Origin: Takifugu bimaculatus
Lineage: Eukaryota; Chordata; Actinopteri; Tetraodontiformes; Tetraodontidae
DNA length: 64,000 nucleotides
Reading direction: 5' to 3'
NCBI GenBank assembly: GCA_004026145.2
Contig: CP034980.1
Coordinates: 3,980,964 to 4,044,963, forward strand
Shown: positions 12,901 through 25,285 of the stretch, piece by piece
How the letters are laid out: the number at the start of each line of letters is the position of its first letter
How positions within the stretch are numbered: position 1 is the first letter of the stretch
The notes under the pieces: generated by a model
Databases searched by the model: none
What the model was told of the DNA's origin: nothing
The model's input: only the letters and a program-made list of their open reading frames with translations
Program-made: the position numbers and the translations under genes

Positions 12901-15636
12901 ATGGCATGAAAGGAATAAGATGCTGGTTAAGTGGTTTTGTTGCCTTTGGACAGTTTCAGGCTAGCTGATTGTCACCGTCAAAGGGCGCGGCGTTCTAGGT
13001 TCATGGTGTCTTCTGATATTCATGTCAAACATAAAAGTCAAAAGCTTTTGTAGTGTTTTATTTGTCTCCGTTCCGTTCTGTGTCACAGACGAGCACATCA
13101 AAACCAGGAGAGGAAAAAAAGCAACCTGGTGCGTTTGCGTGACGGATCACCTGCTCTTGTCATCTGAACAGACTGATTATGATTATCACAGATATAATTT
13201 TGTTATCTCCCAGCTTTCCGGTTGATCTCTATCTGGGAAACTTATTTTCATGTTCCCAATCAAGGCCCTGTTGCTGTCTAATCCTGCGCTCAGAGAAGCA
13301 AAGCCAGATGAAGATCTGGAGGTTTTTTTTCCACTTCCAGACTGTTTTTAAATCAACTGTTACGATCAGTGTCTCCACTAATCCTTTAAATGTCATTCAT
13401 GTTTTTATTTTTAGCATTTTCCTGGGGAAACACAGCGGGATTCACTTTGACACAGTCGTGTGTGATGCTGCAAGGCTCTCAGCCGGAACTAATTCGTCGA
13501 CGGGTGGATGGATGGATTGATCGACTAATTCCAAACTCCTAATCCTCTCTTTTCTTTCTCTAAAGTTTAAGGTGTGTATTTTGGGTTGCGCTATCAAACC
13601 ACGTGGAACCGTGTAGCAGTGTTGCACTGGCAACGCTGTATGTGCACGAGCTGTATGTGTATCAGAAGGTTTATGAGCTGGCACATTAACGGCAGCGACC
13701 TGACAGGGCTCAAAATCCTCCTACATGGACCCAGCTGTTCAAAGTGAGATGGGTGGAGGGCCACCCACAGGTAAGCCCGAAATAAACTGTAATCTCGGCT
13801 TAAAAAAACCCCAAACAACATAAACAGCTGTGAAAGCACGAAAGAGGGACGTCGCTGAGGCTTTACACAGTTACTCAGCTTCTTTAATCATTGGGTTTTA
13901 TTGGCTGTATAGACTGAGAGCGTTGTACCAGAAAGCTTCGGTTTGAGGGTTTACAGGGACCCAAAACCAGGCGCAGACGCCTGTACTGTGAGGCCGAGTG
14001 ATTGGATCAATCATCTCTGAGCTGAGTCAGATAGCACTTATCATGATAAAGAGCCTCAGAATAAAGACGCACCCTCCACAGCCGCTCCAGAAGCCTGTTT
14101 TCCACTCCCACTTGATTTAAACATGTTCTGTCACACTTATATGGAAAAAGAAGTTGCACCCAACAAGTTTCATTATTCTCCCACGACGTTAAAGCGCAAC
14201 CTTTCCCTTCCCGGCCACAATGCCATGCAATTTAATAAAACTCCGCGAAACTCCCGACGCTTGAGATTAATGAGGCAAGCGGAACATGAAAACAGCCTTC
14301 CTGACAGCTGATAGATGCTAAAAATACTGCAGTGAGTTCTGAACTATCAAAACAAAAACAGCTATGAGCTGTTAGCCAGCAGGTCAGCGTGTCATTTGCT
14401 CACTGTGGTGGTCAGTGTGTGCTGCTCCGTGCCATTTCATGTGAGTAATAAGGTGGCACAGCTTCTGCAGCTGCCTGCAAACTGAATTTGACTTATTAAT
14501 TTATTGAGCATACTCGTTAAAAGTTTTGATTTTCAACTTGCTTGTGTGTACTTTGTCCTGCAGTTTAAAGACTGATTGTGCCAACTGCTGTGACACTGTG
14601 ATAGATCACGTGCTACCTGAACAAAGACTCGTGATTTCAGCCCAGAAATCTCTGCGTGATTGACAGAAACCCAGAGCCTGACCCTTGAACAGCCAAGAAC
14701 AGCAAAGAAAAGCTCCCTTTTCAAAGGAAGAAACCTTGAGCAGGACCAGACTCATATAGGGGGACCTATAAGGTACCGGAAAAGGAGGAGGAAGGACAGA
14801 AAGAGGTTTCTATCCTTCTCCTCTTTCCTTCTCCTCTTTCCTTCTCCTCTCCACATCAGCTATGGGGTCACCAATACCTGTAGATAGATAAAGAGAGTGA
14901 CAGCGAGAGATGGAGAGAAGCACAACTACACAGGAAAAAGGTGCTAACGACATTAACGCCTCACGTGTTGTGGACAATATTACCATTTATTATGTAACCC
15001 ATCTCTGAGTTGTAAACACCAGCCTATTCCTACTCAAGTGTGCCAGGAAATGTGCTGCCCCTCTCCCGTGACAAGCAGCTCAGAGCTGTGGTGGTGGTGG
15101 GGGAAGGGGGGGGGGGGTAGAGGCACGGGAGTCCTGCCCCAAAGCTTTCTAACACCCACTAAACATGAAACTGCACTTATGTTGGACACAAAAGCTACTT
15201 CGGATTCAACAAAACATCAGCAGCTGTTTTGAGGTGAAATCGCGTCCCCCTGGAACTTCTGCGTGCGACCCGCCACTGAACCCTGACCTCCACACCTCCT
15301 TCTTTTGCTGGGCTCTAATCCCAATTTCCTCCACTTCTTTTCGGAATAAGTGCAAGATCATTTATAATCAGAGGAGCTGCAACCACTGTAGACCAAGTGA
15401 TCAGTTTATTAAGTTAGTGCTGGCCCCTCCCCGCTCATCTTTTCACGTGAAGTCAAAAGGCTCATTTTAAATCTGCGACTCAGCACTCAACAGCGCCTAC
15501 AGAGAGGCGTGCGGACGATGGCCGTCGCACAGATGTGCCCACATCCTATGGCGAACATCTGCAGATCTATAATCTGTCGCGCTGAGTCAGTAAGCAACTC
15601 TAATTGAGCAACTCTTTTGGACTGTATTAGACTGTC
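9995..15636. other. Non-coding unique sequence
   Basis: No gene recognised across 5.6 kb. It contains an 11 bp C run at 10951-10961, a 17 bp x2 duplication at 12186, a triplicated CT-rich 13-mer near 14815-14852, and a G-rich block at about 15090-15117 (12 bp G run at 15106-15117) that could form a quadruplex. Confidence 0.5.
12186..12219. repeat. 17 bp x2 perfect tandem duplication
   Basis: The 17-mer GTGCATCATGGGCACCA is present twice head to tail without mismatch, which suggests a recent slippage or replication-restart duplication. Confidence 0.9.
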
Positions 15637-15880
15637 CAGTGTGGCAGAAACTGGCACCGGACCCAAACGCAGACGCAGCAGGCAGAGGTAACGCAGTTCA
15701 AATGATTTATTGGACCAGGGCAGATTCGCCAAACTGAAGCAGGCAAGGGTCAAAAATCCAAGGACCAGTTCGGAATACACAAAATACAACACAAAGTCGA
15801 ACATACTAATACAGAAAACAGGTCCAGGGGTGAAGGCAGGCAACCGGAGATGGAAGAAGATCGGGGGGAAAAAGAGCATA
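15637..15880 (-). mobile_element. Probable decayed fish interspersed repeat, 3' part
   Basis: This tract, with GGCACCGGACCCAAACGCAG near its left side and a TTTATT reading as AATAAA on the minus strand near 15705, looks like a type of interspersed repeat I remember from fish genomes, which carries a polyadenylation signal in the same orientation. I cannot name the family. No terminal repeat partner or target-site duplication was found, so the boundaries are approximate. The 148-codon minus-strand frame across it shows no conserved domain. Confidence 0.3.
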
Positions 15881-18407
15881 AATAAAAGTGAGTGACAGAA
15901 AAACAAATCCAGCTTAATGAAATTCCCTTTCAATTTAACCTTAAATGTGTTTTAAGAAAAAAATAAAGATATCACTAATTCAGAAGAATTCTATCAGTCT
16001 GCGCCCGAAAAAAGTAATGTTTTTCATATCTTTGTGTTTTCATCTATTTATAGCTGTTGTCAAAATATTGGGTTTTACTTCTTTTGCTATTAAAATTAAA
16101 AGCTGAAAGCTGAAATGGCGAGTGGCCCATCACCGTGTTCTGAGTTACACTTTGTGGCAGCGCCGGTTGTTAGATCAGCATGGACGTCTCTTCTGTAAGA
16201 GCAGCCTCCCTTTTGTGATGTGCTGTTTATTTTTAGACGCGCGTTTGTTCACCCGATTGACTGCAGACGCGCACAGCACACCTCATGCCTCACAATCACA
16301 CCCCCGGAGCCTCGGTGAACTCAGCACCAGCGTGACCTCTTCCCCATCCTTGGTTCCCGTCTCTTTGTTTGGATCACCCGGCGCTCGTCTGCGGCCCCGA
16401 TGAAGAGAATTCCCGCAGCGAGAGGAAATCTGGGCATGTTTGGGAACTCCGCTGTCACTGCTGAAAGGTGTCTTACCGGGGGGGGGGGTTCTAATTAATC
16501 TGGTGCCCAGTCTGAGGCTGTGGGAGACATCTGCTATCCAGAGAGGTCAGAAAGTCTCCAGTTGCCCATCTGCAATACTTTTCATCAGGTCTCCATCTGA
16601 GGAGGTTTGGGAAAGTGCCCAATTTCCCTCCCTCTCTCTCTCTCCATCTCCATCTCTCTCTCCCTTCTTCCTTATCCATATTTCATGAAGAGCTCTGAAG
16701 GTATGAAATTGTCTGAAACTAATCCACTTCTGGATATTTAGTTGCAGATTAAAATCACTCGCTCCACTGCCTCATAATTCCGCTCCCATTGATTGCCTGA
16801 GTCCAAATATAAGTCAAGGATGTGGAGAGTTTTTGCTCGGAGAGACTTTCTCCGTTCCACCGTCCACAGTGGTGAGGGTGAGAGCCTCCGTTCCCACTCG
16901 GCTCTCATCTCCTCCTGGTTTGCTTCGGCCTGAGTTCCGTTATGAAGCCCACCATCCGAACCCATTGTGTGCATTAAGGAACAATGTAAACGGCCCCGAA
17001 TGATTACAGCAGGAGACCCACAGCGGTGCTGTAATGGCAGCGGAGTGATGAGAATAATGATTCTTTAGAGAAACCCAACTGCAGATCGATGTTGCCTTAG
17101 TTACCGTGCGGGGGGTTGGGGGGGCGTGGCCATTTAACAATCTATTCTGTCAAAGAGCTTCAGCTTCAAAACAGATGATGAAAGAATCAGGACAAGCAGA
17201 GCGACGCAGCGAGGATGAATGCATGAGTGATGCTAATGCGGCTGCATGTTCAGGTGTTACAGAGAGTAGCTGACAAACATGTCAGAGCCTGATGTCATCG
17301 CAACGTAATATGCAGTAATATAGCTATCACCCACAATCGCACCCCTTCCCGTTTTTCTCTCCAAAACTCCGCCCCTCTCCAGCAGCTGGAGCTTACCTCC
17401 TCTCGCTACAGCTGCAAGTTCGTTGCTTTTGTGTAGGTTTGCTTTTTTGGTTGTTTGGTACTCCACCGGCAATATTTAGTGCACATTTGCCAATATTAAA
17501 GTGGGGAAGGGAGCCAAAACATGCTCATTAGTTCAGTTCAATAAAATTAGAATTTACCTGTTTTACTGGACCAAAACTCTCAGTTATACTTTTGGCTCCA
17601 GGTTTGTTTTGGACTCTGCAATTAATCCTCAATGGCAATAAAAAGAAAGATTAGACTGAAAGAAGGGGTCAGCAGTGAGTCTGAAAGGGCCGAGTTCACC
17701 TGACATGCTCGACAGATGACGTGGGGATACTTCCTGACTTCTTAAAATCTCACACAGGTTATAGTTTTTGTATCTTTTTGACGCCACTTCTTAAGACGAA
17801 AAACATCCAGATGACATCAGTTGAATCAGATATGCTGTTTTCACTGAACTGGAAGATAGATACCAAAATTTTAACTGTGCAACAACAACCCAGCCCATCT
17901 TTGTCTATGAGGAAAAGGTGAAGCACTTTCATGTGCACTTGATTAATTATGGAAATAAGTATTTGTTTGTTTTCTCTGAGTCTTCACTGCAATAATCGGG
18001 CTGCAAATTGATTTCAGCAGGCGTATTCCACTCTTGTCTGGAGTGGTACGACTCCTGTTCTCCATAAAGATTATTCCATCCCTGAATTGCCTGGCAAATT
18101 AACAAATGAACAGGTGGTTGGCTGCAACGAATCCCAAATACAACCTCCACAGCACATGGATCCATGTCTGTTTGTTGTTGTGAGCTCTCGGCGTCTCTGA
18201 TGGCCTGGTCTGATGGCCGCGCTCAGTCAACGCCTGAAGTGCAAAACATCACAGCCTTTGTCAGTGGTGAAACATCCTGCCACCACACTCAGATCACACT
18301 CAGGAGGGTTCAGCTGGAGCTCCTTGGTTAAAGGTCACTTCCATGAGGGGCTGGTCACTATGACCTGATCTCCGTGTGGTTTTTTGGAGTGTTTGCGCTC
18401 TGTGTGT
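15881..18407. other. Non-coding unique sequence
   Basis: No gene recognised. It includes a CT-rich simple repeat at about 16623-16678, short G runs near 16480 and 17107-17126, and nothing with splice or transposon signatures. Confidence 0.5.
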
Positions 18408-18490
18408 GTCAGGATGGCCGAGCGGTCGAAGGCGCTGTGTTTAGGTCGCAGTCTCCTTTGGAGGCGTGGGTTCGAATCCCACTTCTGACA
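18408..18490 (+). tRNA. tRNA-Leu, anticodon UAG (gene with CAG-type body)
   Basis: An 83 nt type II tRNA that charges leucine and folds completely. The acceptor stem GTCAGGA/TTCTGAC has one G-T wobble. The D-stem is GCC/GGC. The anticodon stem CTGTG/CGCAG has one wobble and loop TTTAGGT, giving anticodon TAG at 18442-18444. The long variable arm is CTCC-TTT-GGAG and the T-arm is GTGGG/CCCAC with loop TTCGAAT. The discriminator base is A. The internal promoter is intact: A box TGGCCGAGCGG at 18415-18425 and B box GGTTCGAATCC at 18469-18479. A TTTT terminator lies at 18499-18502. There is no intron and no encoded CCA, as expected for a nuclear gene. From memory the body matches vertebrate tRNA-Leu(CAG) far better than tRNA-Leu(UAG), so a C-to-T change at position 34 appears to have switched the isoacceptor. 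It is probably functional, though a young pseudogene cannot be excluded. Confidence 0.9.
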
Positions 18491-18498
18491 TCCTGATC

Positions 18499-18502
18499 TT
18501 TT
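18499..18502 (+). terminator. RNA polymerase III T-run terminator
   Basis: TTTT beginning 9 nt after the discriminator base of the tRNA-Leu gene, the usual spacing for a Pol III terminator. This supports the gene being transcribed as a unit. Confidence 0.7.
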
Positions 18503-19085
18503 GGGAGGGTCAGTTAGAGAGCATAATGGCCCAGAAAGTGGGATTATAGTCAGACAGGTGTCCTCGAGAAAGACACAAATCTACATGCTTTTTTCTCCAG
18601 GCACTCTTGTGCTTCCATCAGGCTCAGGTCTTCTACCAGAGGCCAGGCATGTTGAGGGTTAATCTCAGCTGTTCATCAAACCAGCCGTTTATTGATCTCC
18701 CAGAATTGTTTTCTCACCTCACTTACAGCACAATGCTCCGTTCACTGTAGATATTATGAATTATTAGTGTAGTAACAATACCCAACAGAGCAATTTGGAA
18801 TCAGTTTCTACCTCCTGCGGTGAATGAAGTGGGGCAGAATAGCTGGTTTTAAAATAAATTATCTGACAATTAAACATTCATTGGGAGTGGATCAGTAAAT
18901 TCTGGAAGCCTTCTCTCAATGAAAACATAACAAGCATATGAGGCTTCATTCTGCCATTTACACTTGCCAATCTTTCAACAATGGTGCAGGACAGAATAGT
19001 AGCTAACATGAGAGGACTCAATCATGCCTTTGTGGGGATGAGGACAGGCTAACCACAACAAATTAGGATATATGACTGACGTTTA
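18503..19085. other. Non-coding unique sequence
   Basis: Spacer between the tRNA gene and the SINE copy. Nothing recognised. Confidence 0.5.
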
Positions 19086-19290
19086 GGGCTGTGGTAGCTC
19101 AGTCTGTTGGGACCTAGGGACGAGAAGTCAAGGGTTCCTGGTTCAAGCCCCAGGGAAGATGCAAAACATGGAAGGATGTTCTGATAGTAGGTGCCAGAAC
19201 ACCTTCAGAGCATTGCCAAGGAGCCTTTGAGCAATGTCCTGAACCCATAGAATGCTCACATAGGCCCTGTGATGAGCACTTCACACAGAC
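19086..19290 (+). mobile_element. Diverged tRNA-derived SINE (V-SINE-like)
   Basis: The 5' end GGGCTGTGGTAGCTCAG carries a tRNA-type A box (about 19092-19110), and GGTTCAAGCCC at 19140-19150 is a B box, so this is a Pol III-derived head. The body at 19211-19246 (CATTGCCAAGGAGCC, then TTTGAGCAATGTCCTGAACCC) is a mutated form of the conserved core found in several fish V-SINE families, where a close version reads CCTTGAGCAAGGCACCGAACCCC. The copy is decayed: boxes are imperfect, there is no clear 3' tail and no obvious target-site duplication. The 3' boundary is approximate. SINEs of this kind are mobilised by a partner LINE, none of which is seen here. Confidence 0.7.
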
Positions 19291-20277
19291 AATGGACATG
19301 AAGCCATTTTGTCCTCCTGCTCTAAACTAATGCACAACTTTGTTTTTAGGCCGTGGCGGTTTATTTTATTCTCAACTGCACCTGTGACAGATGCACTGCA
19401 ACTGTTCTTCTATATGAGGTTGATTATCTCCCATCCCACTGCAACCTCACGATGCTCCATCTCCTTTGCTTGCAATCTATCAAATAATATAGCTGTGTCG
19501 GGATGCTTCACACATTCTGCACCCACATTCATTCCCAAGGTTCAGTGCTATTCCTAATGTGCCAGTTATATGTATAGGGAAGCTAACCTTCACAGTTAGC
19601 ATTAAGCTATCAAAAATTCATTACCAAGCAATAAAATTCTGTTGGACAAACAGCAATTCAGGAACATCAGCAGATCTCACATGCTGTGCATATGAAATTC
19701 CCTTTAAAACTTTTCGAGTGTATCAGGAATTATTATCAGCACAGCCTTTGCTCAGTGATGAATGGTGGAAAAATCTTTCAAAATTAAACCCGTATCTGGT
19801 CATTTTCATCACATCACTTGTAAAATCCATGAAAATCTCACCCCAGGCATGGCAACAGTGGAGTGTTCCTATGTGACTGTGAGTAAAAGTCGTTTCATTG
19901 AGGTGTGACCCTCCTTAGAGATCAAGGTTTAATAAAGAACAACTCATATGTGGTTTTCCTACTTTAGTCGTGCTTAAAATCAAAATTGATCAAAGATTGG
20001 ATTTACAGATGAAGCCTCCTACCCAGATATTCCAGTGGCTGTAAGCCGCAGTCAACAACAATATCAAATTCAGATGACAATTCCCTGAAGAGACATATTT
20101 TTAATGAACACCCAGTCTCAAGGCCCAGCTGTGCTTTGGTTGAGGACAATCATTTCACCTTCATATTAGTAATTCCCCAGACGACCATGACTCTCCATGA
20201 ACCCGTGTTTTGGTGAAAACATTGCACCTCCCCTGCTACCACATTTCAAGAGGAAGAATTCATCTGAATTTGGAAAA
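19291..20277. other. Non-coding unique sequence
   Basis: No gene recognised. A 105-codon + strand frame at about 19559-19876 has no domain features and no splice context. Confidence 0.5.
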
Positions 20278-20302
20278 ACACACACACACACACACACACA
20301 CA

Positions 20303-20356
<54 letters not shown>

Positions 20357-20360
20357 CACA
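20278..20360. repeat. (CA)n with internal (CGCA)n block
   Basis: A compound microsatellite: CA units, then about five CGCA units in the middle, then CA again, ending in CAAACGCACA. The CpG-containing centre is notable because such CpGs are normally lost to deamination. Confidence 0.95.
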
Positions 20361-22629
20361 TCTTGTGAGAATTGAATTCCCTGCTGTGGGCAGCTGGGCC
20401 TGAAATTCAGATATGTCTGGGTCCGCTCTGAACACAGCTACTATCAGAGAAGGGCAGAAGTTTGTTGCCAAATACTGGGTAGAGGGAAAATCCCATAAAG
20501 CGCTAACGACTACCACAAAATGCAAAGGAGGAGGAAGGATGAGGCAAGGTCAAGTCAAGTCGTTTACCGGTACTTGTCATTCATGGCGGTGAAACAGTTT
20601 TATGTTCAGGGCGAGAAGGGCTTCGGCATATACGGTACACCCAGAAGATGTCCCGTATGGAGGGCCGAGGGGCCCTATAATCCTCTGAACCGGCTCTGCT
20701 GTTCACAGCTGAATGTAGAATATGGCTAATTACTGGACCTGAGAAAATCTGAATAAACCTCAGTTAGATATGTGTAAGATGATGTAGAGGGACACGGCGG
20801 TGAATTTTAATACGTACTGGAGTCAGAGCAGCACAGATAAGAGTGAGAACCAGAGTCGCTGCACACCAATGCGGAATTTATCTTTAATGCCAGAACGGGA
20901 AGGAAAGCCAATAACAAGCTGCAACAGCGAGCCGGGGAGGAGAAACACACGCTGTCACATGTGCGTCCGCTGGGGTCTCCTGAGCTGGACAGACTCGTCC
21001 TGAAATGACTCACGTGCGAACTGCAGCTCGTCCTTGTATGCACTCGTCTGAAGGTACAGCGGAGTTTTTCAGAAGGATTTAATGGCGCTGCACGTGTTCA
21101 AGTGCGGCCTGTTCCGCCTTAATTCTGAACAAAATTTCCACAAATGGCCGAATGACCGAAATGTCCAGAAATGACCAGCTTCCACGGTCTCACCGCCTGA
21201 CTGGCATGTTCTACAGCAGTTAGCATTGTCAACTATAGCATAGCGGATAGAGCCTGTACTCATACCTCAAGCAGCCACCTGAGCCTCCTCTTCGTCATCG
21301 GCAGGACCTGATCCCAGCTACGATCAGGGTGCCATCAGAGCCATCCGTCTGCTTTCTTTTAAAAGAACAGAGAGCAGCATTCTCTGCAGCCTTTTGAGCT
21401 TTTGCAGCTTTTTTGAACATGCATATTTGTATTTGCTGGATTCCTCTGTCAATACCCTTATCTTAATTTCTACTGGCGCCTCGCGCTTTATTGTATTTCA
21501 TTAACCTTTGACATGTTCACTCGTTAATCCTAATAAATTTAATGTTTTTGAACTACATTTGATAATTTCGACACTTTGTGTCAATGTATTGATTCAGAGT
21601 CGTCACTTTTAATTGAATTCTGCAGCTTCTGGTGCAGGAGAAAAACATTAAAGTAAGAATTTTATTTATCAGCAGCGTTGGCTTAAAACTGTTGCACTTA
21701 GTTGGAGGCTCGATTAACCAGCCAGGTTTGAAAATCTTTCACCATGCAACACATTAAACCCAAGATGTGTTGAAGCTTGTTTGTGTTTGGGGCTTCAGAA
21801 AGGATTTCACTCGTTCTCCAGATACTCAATGTTCTCAATAAACCCCCTCAGTGGCACCAGTGTGAACCTACTGGATCTTAAACTGGCTTCTTCTTATCTT
21901 TGTTTTTGCAAATACCAATTTTGCTTGATATGGAAAACAGAGGAGCGTTTTTCTCTCTCCGAAATCATCAATTAGTGGAGCGTGAGGAGACCCTGGGGCG
22001 CCGCACAATGACATATTTTAAAAGTGTTTAGTTAACAGACTTTTGATGCTCGGTGATGAATTTTTCATATCGTCACTGTGGAAGCTGAAATCCCAACTGC
22101 AGTGCTGGAGCGGTTCTCCTTCATGTAGCCAGCCTTCATACAGGAACAGCCTCGATAATTATTAAAAACATCAAAAAGTGATCACCATCTTCAAAAAGCA
22201 GCACCTGACCAGTGGGAACATGTAGAATTTGAAATAAGAGCTCTCAAATCAGAATCTGTGCATGCTAATGTTCGTTTGTGTGTGTGAAGAATAATTCATG
22301 ACTTACTAATTAAATACAGTGTTTTGTTATTCTTATCATTAGATTTCAACACTTGCTCCCTCCTGCTCCATCAATATTTGTGCAGCACATCTCTCATTGA
22401 AACAGAGCCGTTGAATGTTCATGGAGGAACTAAAGGAGGAATTAAAGTTTAAAAAAAAAAACAACCCCAGAATATTCAAATAAAGAAAAAATCCTGCTCT
22501 AGAGAATTTTAAAAGTCCAGCTGATTTCCATCCACTGCTCCATCTTTGGAAGGGAAGTCAATGTCAATGATCTGTGCTGTTTGTGTTCGATGAAAAGTTA
22601 CTGATCCTCAGCACGGTTTCATCTTGCAG
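20361..22629. other. Non-coding unique sequence
   Basis: No gene recognised. Composition is ordinary and no transposon ends are visible. Confidence 0.5.
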
Positions 22630-22741
22630 CACATCCCGAGATGGAAAACAGGAGAACCTTCCCTCCATCACTGCCTCAAACACAGACAAGAATGCTGCTG
22701 ATAGAGGTCATCAGGCAAGAGAGTTGATCCAGAAACTGCAG
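22630..22741 (+). CDS. Possible isolated internal exon, unidentified
   Basis: A 112 nt segment bounded by a good acceptor (TTTCATCTTGCAG, ending 22629) and a good donor (CTGCAG|GTGAGG, GT at 22742). The frame starting at its second base is open throughout and encodes a polar peptide beginning TSRDGKQENLPS and ending with an amphipathic ARELIQKLQ. That frame enters after one leftover base and ends in phase 0. A second frame is open until close to the end. I recognise no family. No partner exons were found nearby and the first-exon gene starts 14.6 kb downstream, so it would belong to a different transcript, for example a spliced non-coding RNA. Paired splice signals at this quality also occur by chance. 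Confidence 0.2.
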
Positions 22742-23534
22742 GTGAGGGCCGGACGGAGGGCCCCTACACACTAAGGATTACAACAAAATACAAGAGTAAA
22801 TATAATTCAAGGCCTCACTCACCTTCACCAGGCCAGAATCAACCAGTAATGTTAACAATAACAACTCAAGGCAGGAAAAAGAAAAAAATCGACCCGAAAA
22901 AACATCAACATAGCCCTTAGAAGCACAACGCGCCCGTGCCAGTGTGACTATCACCAATCTTCCCAGTATAAGCAGATAATAGAATCTAGGAGGTTCCCCA
23001 CTATTCTTTATATGGATTCATTCATCTCTGAACGTGGGCCTAATTTGCAGGTCTTATTTCAGCGCCGGGGTCCTGTCGGAGGGTCGGGGTTCGGCTTGTC
23101 TCTCTTTTCCAATTGATTCCTCAGCGCTCCGGTGGAGATGGTGGAGCAGCGGTGGATCTGTGTTGTGGGATCATTTATTTATGTGTTTGTAGTCAGACGA
23201 GCTGACGTCTGTGATGATGTGACGCGCTGAAACGCATCGCCGCTGCGTTGGGCGCTGGCTGGATCTCCCACTTTTAAGCCTGCACATTTAAAATGCTTGT
23301 TGGTGGGGGTATGTTTGTTTTTTCTTTTTTGCTCTCACATCAACACTAACCCGGCCTGAACTTCAGGCACGCTCACGTATGAAGCATCGTCATTTATCTA
23401 CAGCGTGTGAGCATCAGGTCACTGACTCGCTTGGCTTCTGCGCCACGACTGAACATGTAGCGTTTCAAACGTATCTGAGCTTAGAAAATGAGCTGGATTT
23501 GGATTTTCCCAGCCAGGCTCTGGATCCCCCCCCC

Positions 23535-23569
<35 letters not shown>

Positions 23570-25247
23570 TTTCGGCCAAGATTGTGATCAACTATAGACA
23601 GAAAATAAAAATTGGCTGCTTTAGATTTAGACCCGGTGACCCCCCCCATCTCCCCACCTCTAATAGCGAGAAGAGAAGATGGAGGAGATAAAGAAATGGG
23701 AAAGGAACGCTTGTCGATAGCTGAGCTGTTTACGATGGGAATGTGTTTCCATTATGATAAAACTGGACCTGCGGGTCACTCACACACGCCAGTAGAGGCT
23801 GCGGGCTCAGTGACCGCCCCATTATCTGTTTGTTCAGATTAGCCAGGCAGCAGGGAACAGACCACAGCAGGTTCTGGAATCTTCTGGAAGGTCCAGCTGG
23901 CCGGATCATCCCTGGATAATTGTCAGGCAGAAATGCCTCCAGTGAAGCTCCAGCATTAAAATCCAAAACCAGTCAAACAGGATGTGGGAGGGATGATGTC
24001 TTTCTTTAGTTTAGCACAGAACTTTGGATTTTATTAGATCATTTCTGTTAATATGATTGGCTGGACCGAACCAAGGGAGCTATAAAGCCATGACTGTATA
24101 ATAACAATAAAAGTTAAATAACATTACATTTCTTTTAGCCAGATTTTAGATTAACAAAGGCTGAATGAGCTGTATAAGCCTCAGACATAAAATTAGCCAG
24201 TCTGAGACGCCTGCGAGCTTTTTTCCCATCATGGATTTGTCAGTTGTCAATCATACTTATGGGAAATCTATCTTTGAAAGATATCCTGCATGCACGATCA
24301 GGCTCTCCGGCAGAGTCACCGAGGTATGAAATGCACCATTTATAGGTAAGAATCAATACAAAATAATTTTTAATCACTGCTTAAAAACTTTTGTGGAGCA
24401 TTTTAACAGGTGCGTGAGTCAATACTGCATCGTGCGTGCAGCTGCAGCTCTCGCCGGTGGTTTAAGTCGTCCTTTAAAAGTTACTGGAGTTTAACTCCTC
24501 TACATTTTGAATAAATGTGTTCACATTAATGCTGGTTGTGTCATTAATTATTAAAATGCAGAAGCGGGGAGCACAGTCATAAATCTGGACTGGCGAATAT
24601 GAATGAACAGTCCGCCATGTTTGCAGGCGGTGGCAACTTATTTGTTGTTGTTATTGATGAGACAACAGAATGTGACACTGCCTCAACGCCAACGCAGACA
24701 AATGAACAACAGCCCGGTGGAAAACACTCAGGAGTGGGAGCACCATTCAGGCACCAGCAGAGCAGGTAACAGAGGCAGCCGCGGCTGGTTTGCTGGTTTG
24801 TAGTTGTCACAAATGCAGATTTGAAGTTGTCACCAGTATCGTGAGCTTACTGAAGGATTACACAATATCCTGTTGGCATCCATACTGAACTCCTCTGCAG
24901 GAAATCATTTGGGATGTTAGAACATTGCAATCAGGATGATCTGAAGTTGTTAAAATGCCCTGGGATCCCATTTTAGGACAAATTACATAAACATGTACGT
25001 CTGCAGACCCGACACCTGACACCTGAGCTCATTTAGGGTATTTACAGTCGAGGTTCCACTTGGGCGCGCATGTGGTGATAGTGTGGGTAAAACAAATCCT
25101 TTAATGTGAGACATCACTCCTAAAATAGCTGTTTACCTCTGGAAAAGGCTCAGCGAGGTGTGTAAGAACAACTGATAAATGATGGCCTTAAAATGCTAAC
25201 CTGAGCCTAACGGCCCCACGCTCTGATGGATCCATACATATGCATGT

Positions 25248-25252
<5 letters not shown>
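22742..25252. other. Non-coding sequence with C-run plus CA microsatellite
   Basis: No gene recognised. It holds a 12 bp C run directly joined to a CA repeat (23526-23567) and a 7 bp C run near 23641. Confidence 0.5.
23526..23567. repeat. C12 homopolymer fused to (CA)n
   Basis: Twelve C residues pass directly into about 15 CA units. The two simple repeats share a boundary, which is consistent with slippage seeding one from the other. Confidence 0.9.

Positions 25253-25284
<32 letters not shown>
25253..25284. repeat. (TG)16 dinucleotide microsatellite
   Basis: A short uninterrupted TG repeat flanked by TGCATG on both sides (GCATGTGTGTA at left, GCATGCA at right). Confidence 0.95.

Positions 25285-25285
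<1 letters not shown>

Noticed and set aside
15487..15933. 148-codon open frame on the minus strand
   Set aside because: It overlaps the probable interspersed repeat, has no recognisable domain, and its long aromatic/hydrophobic N-terminal part looks like random AT-rich translation.
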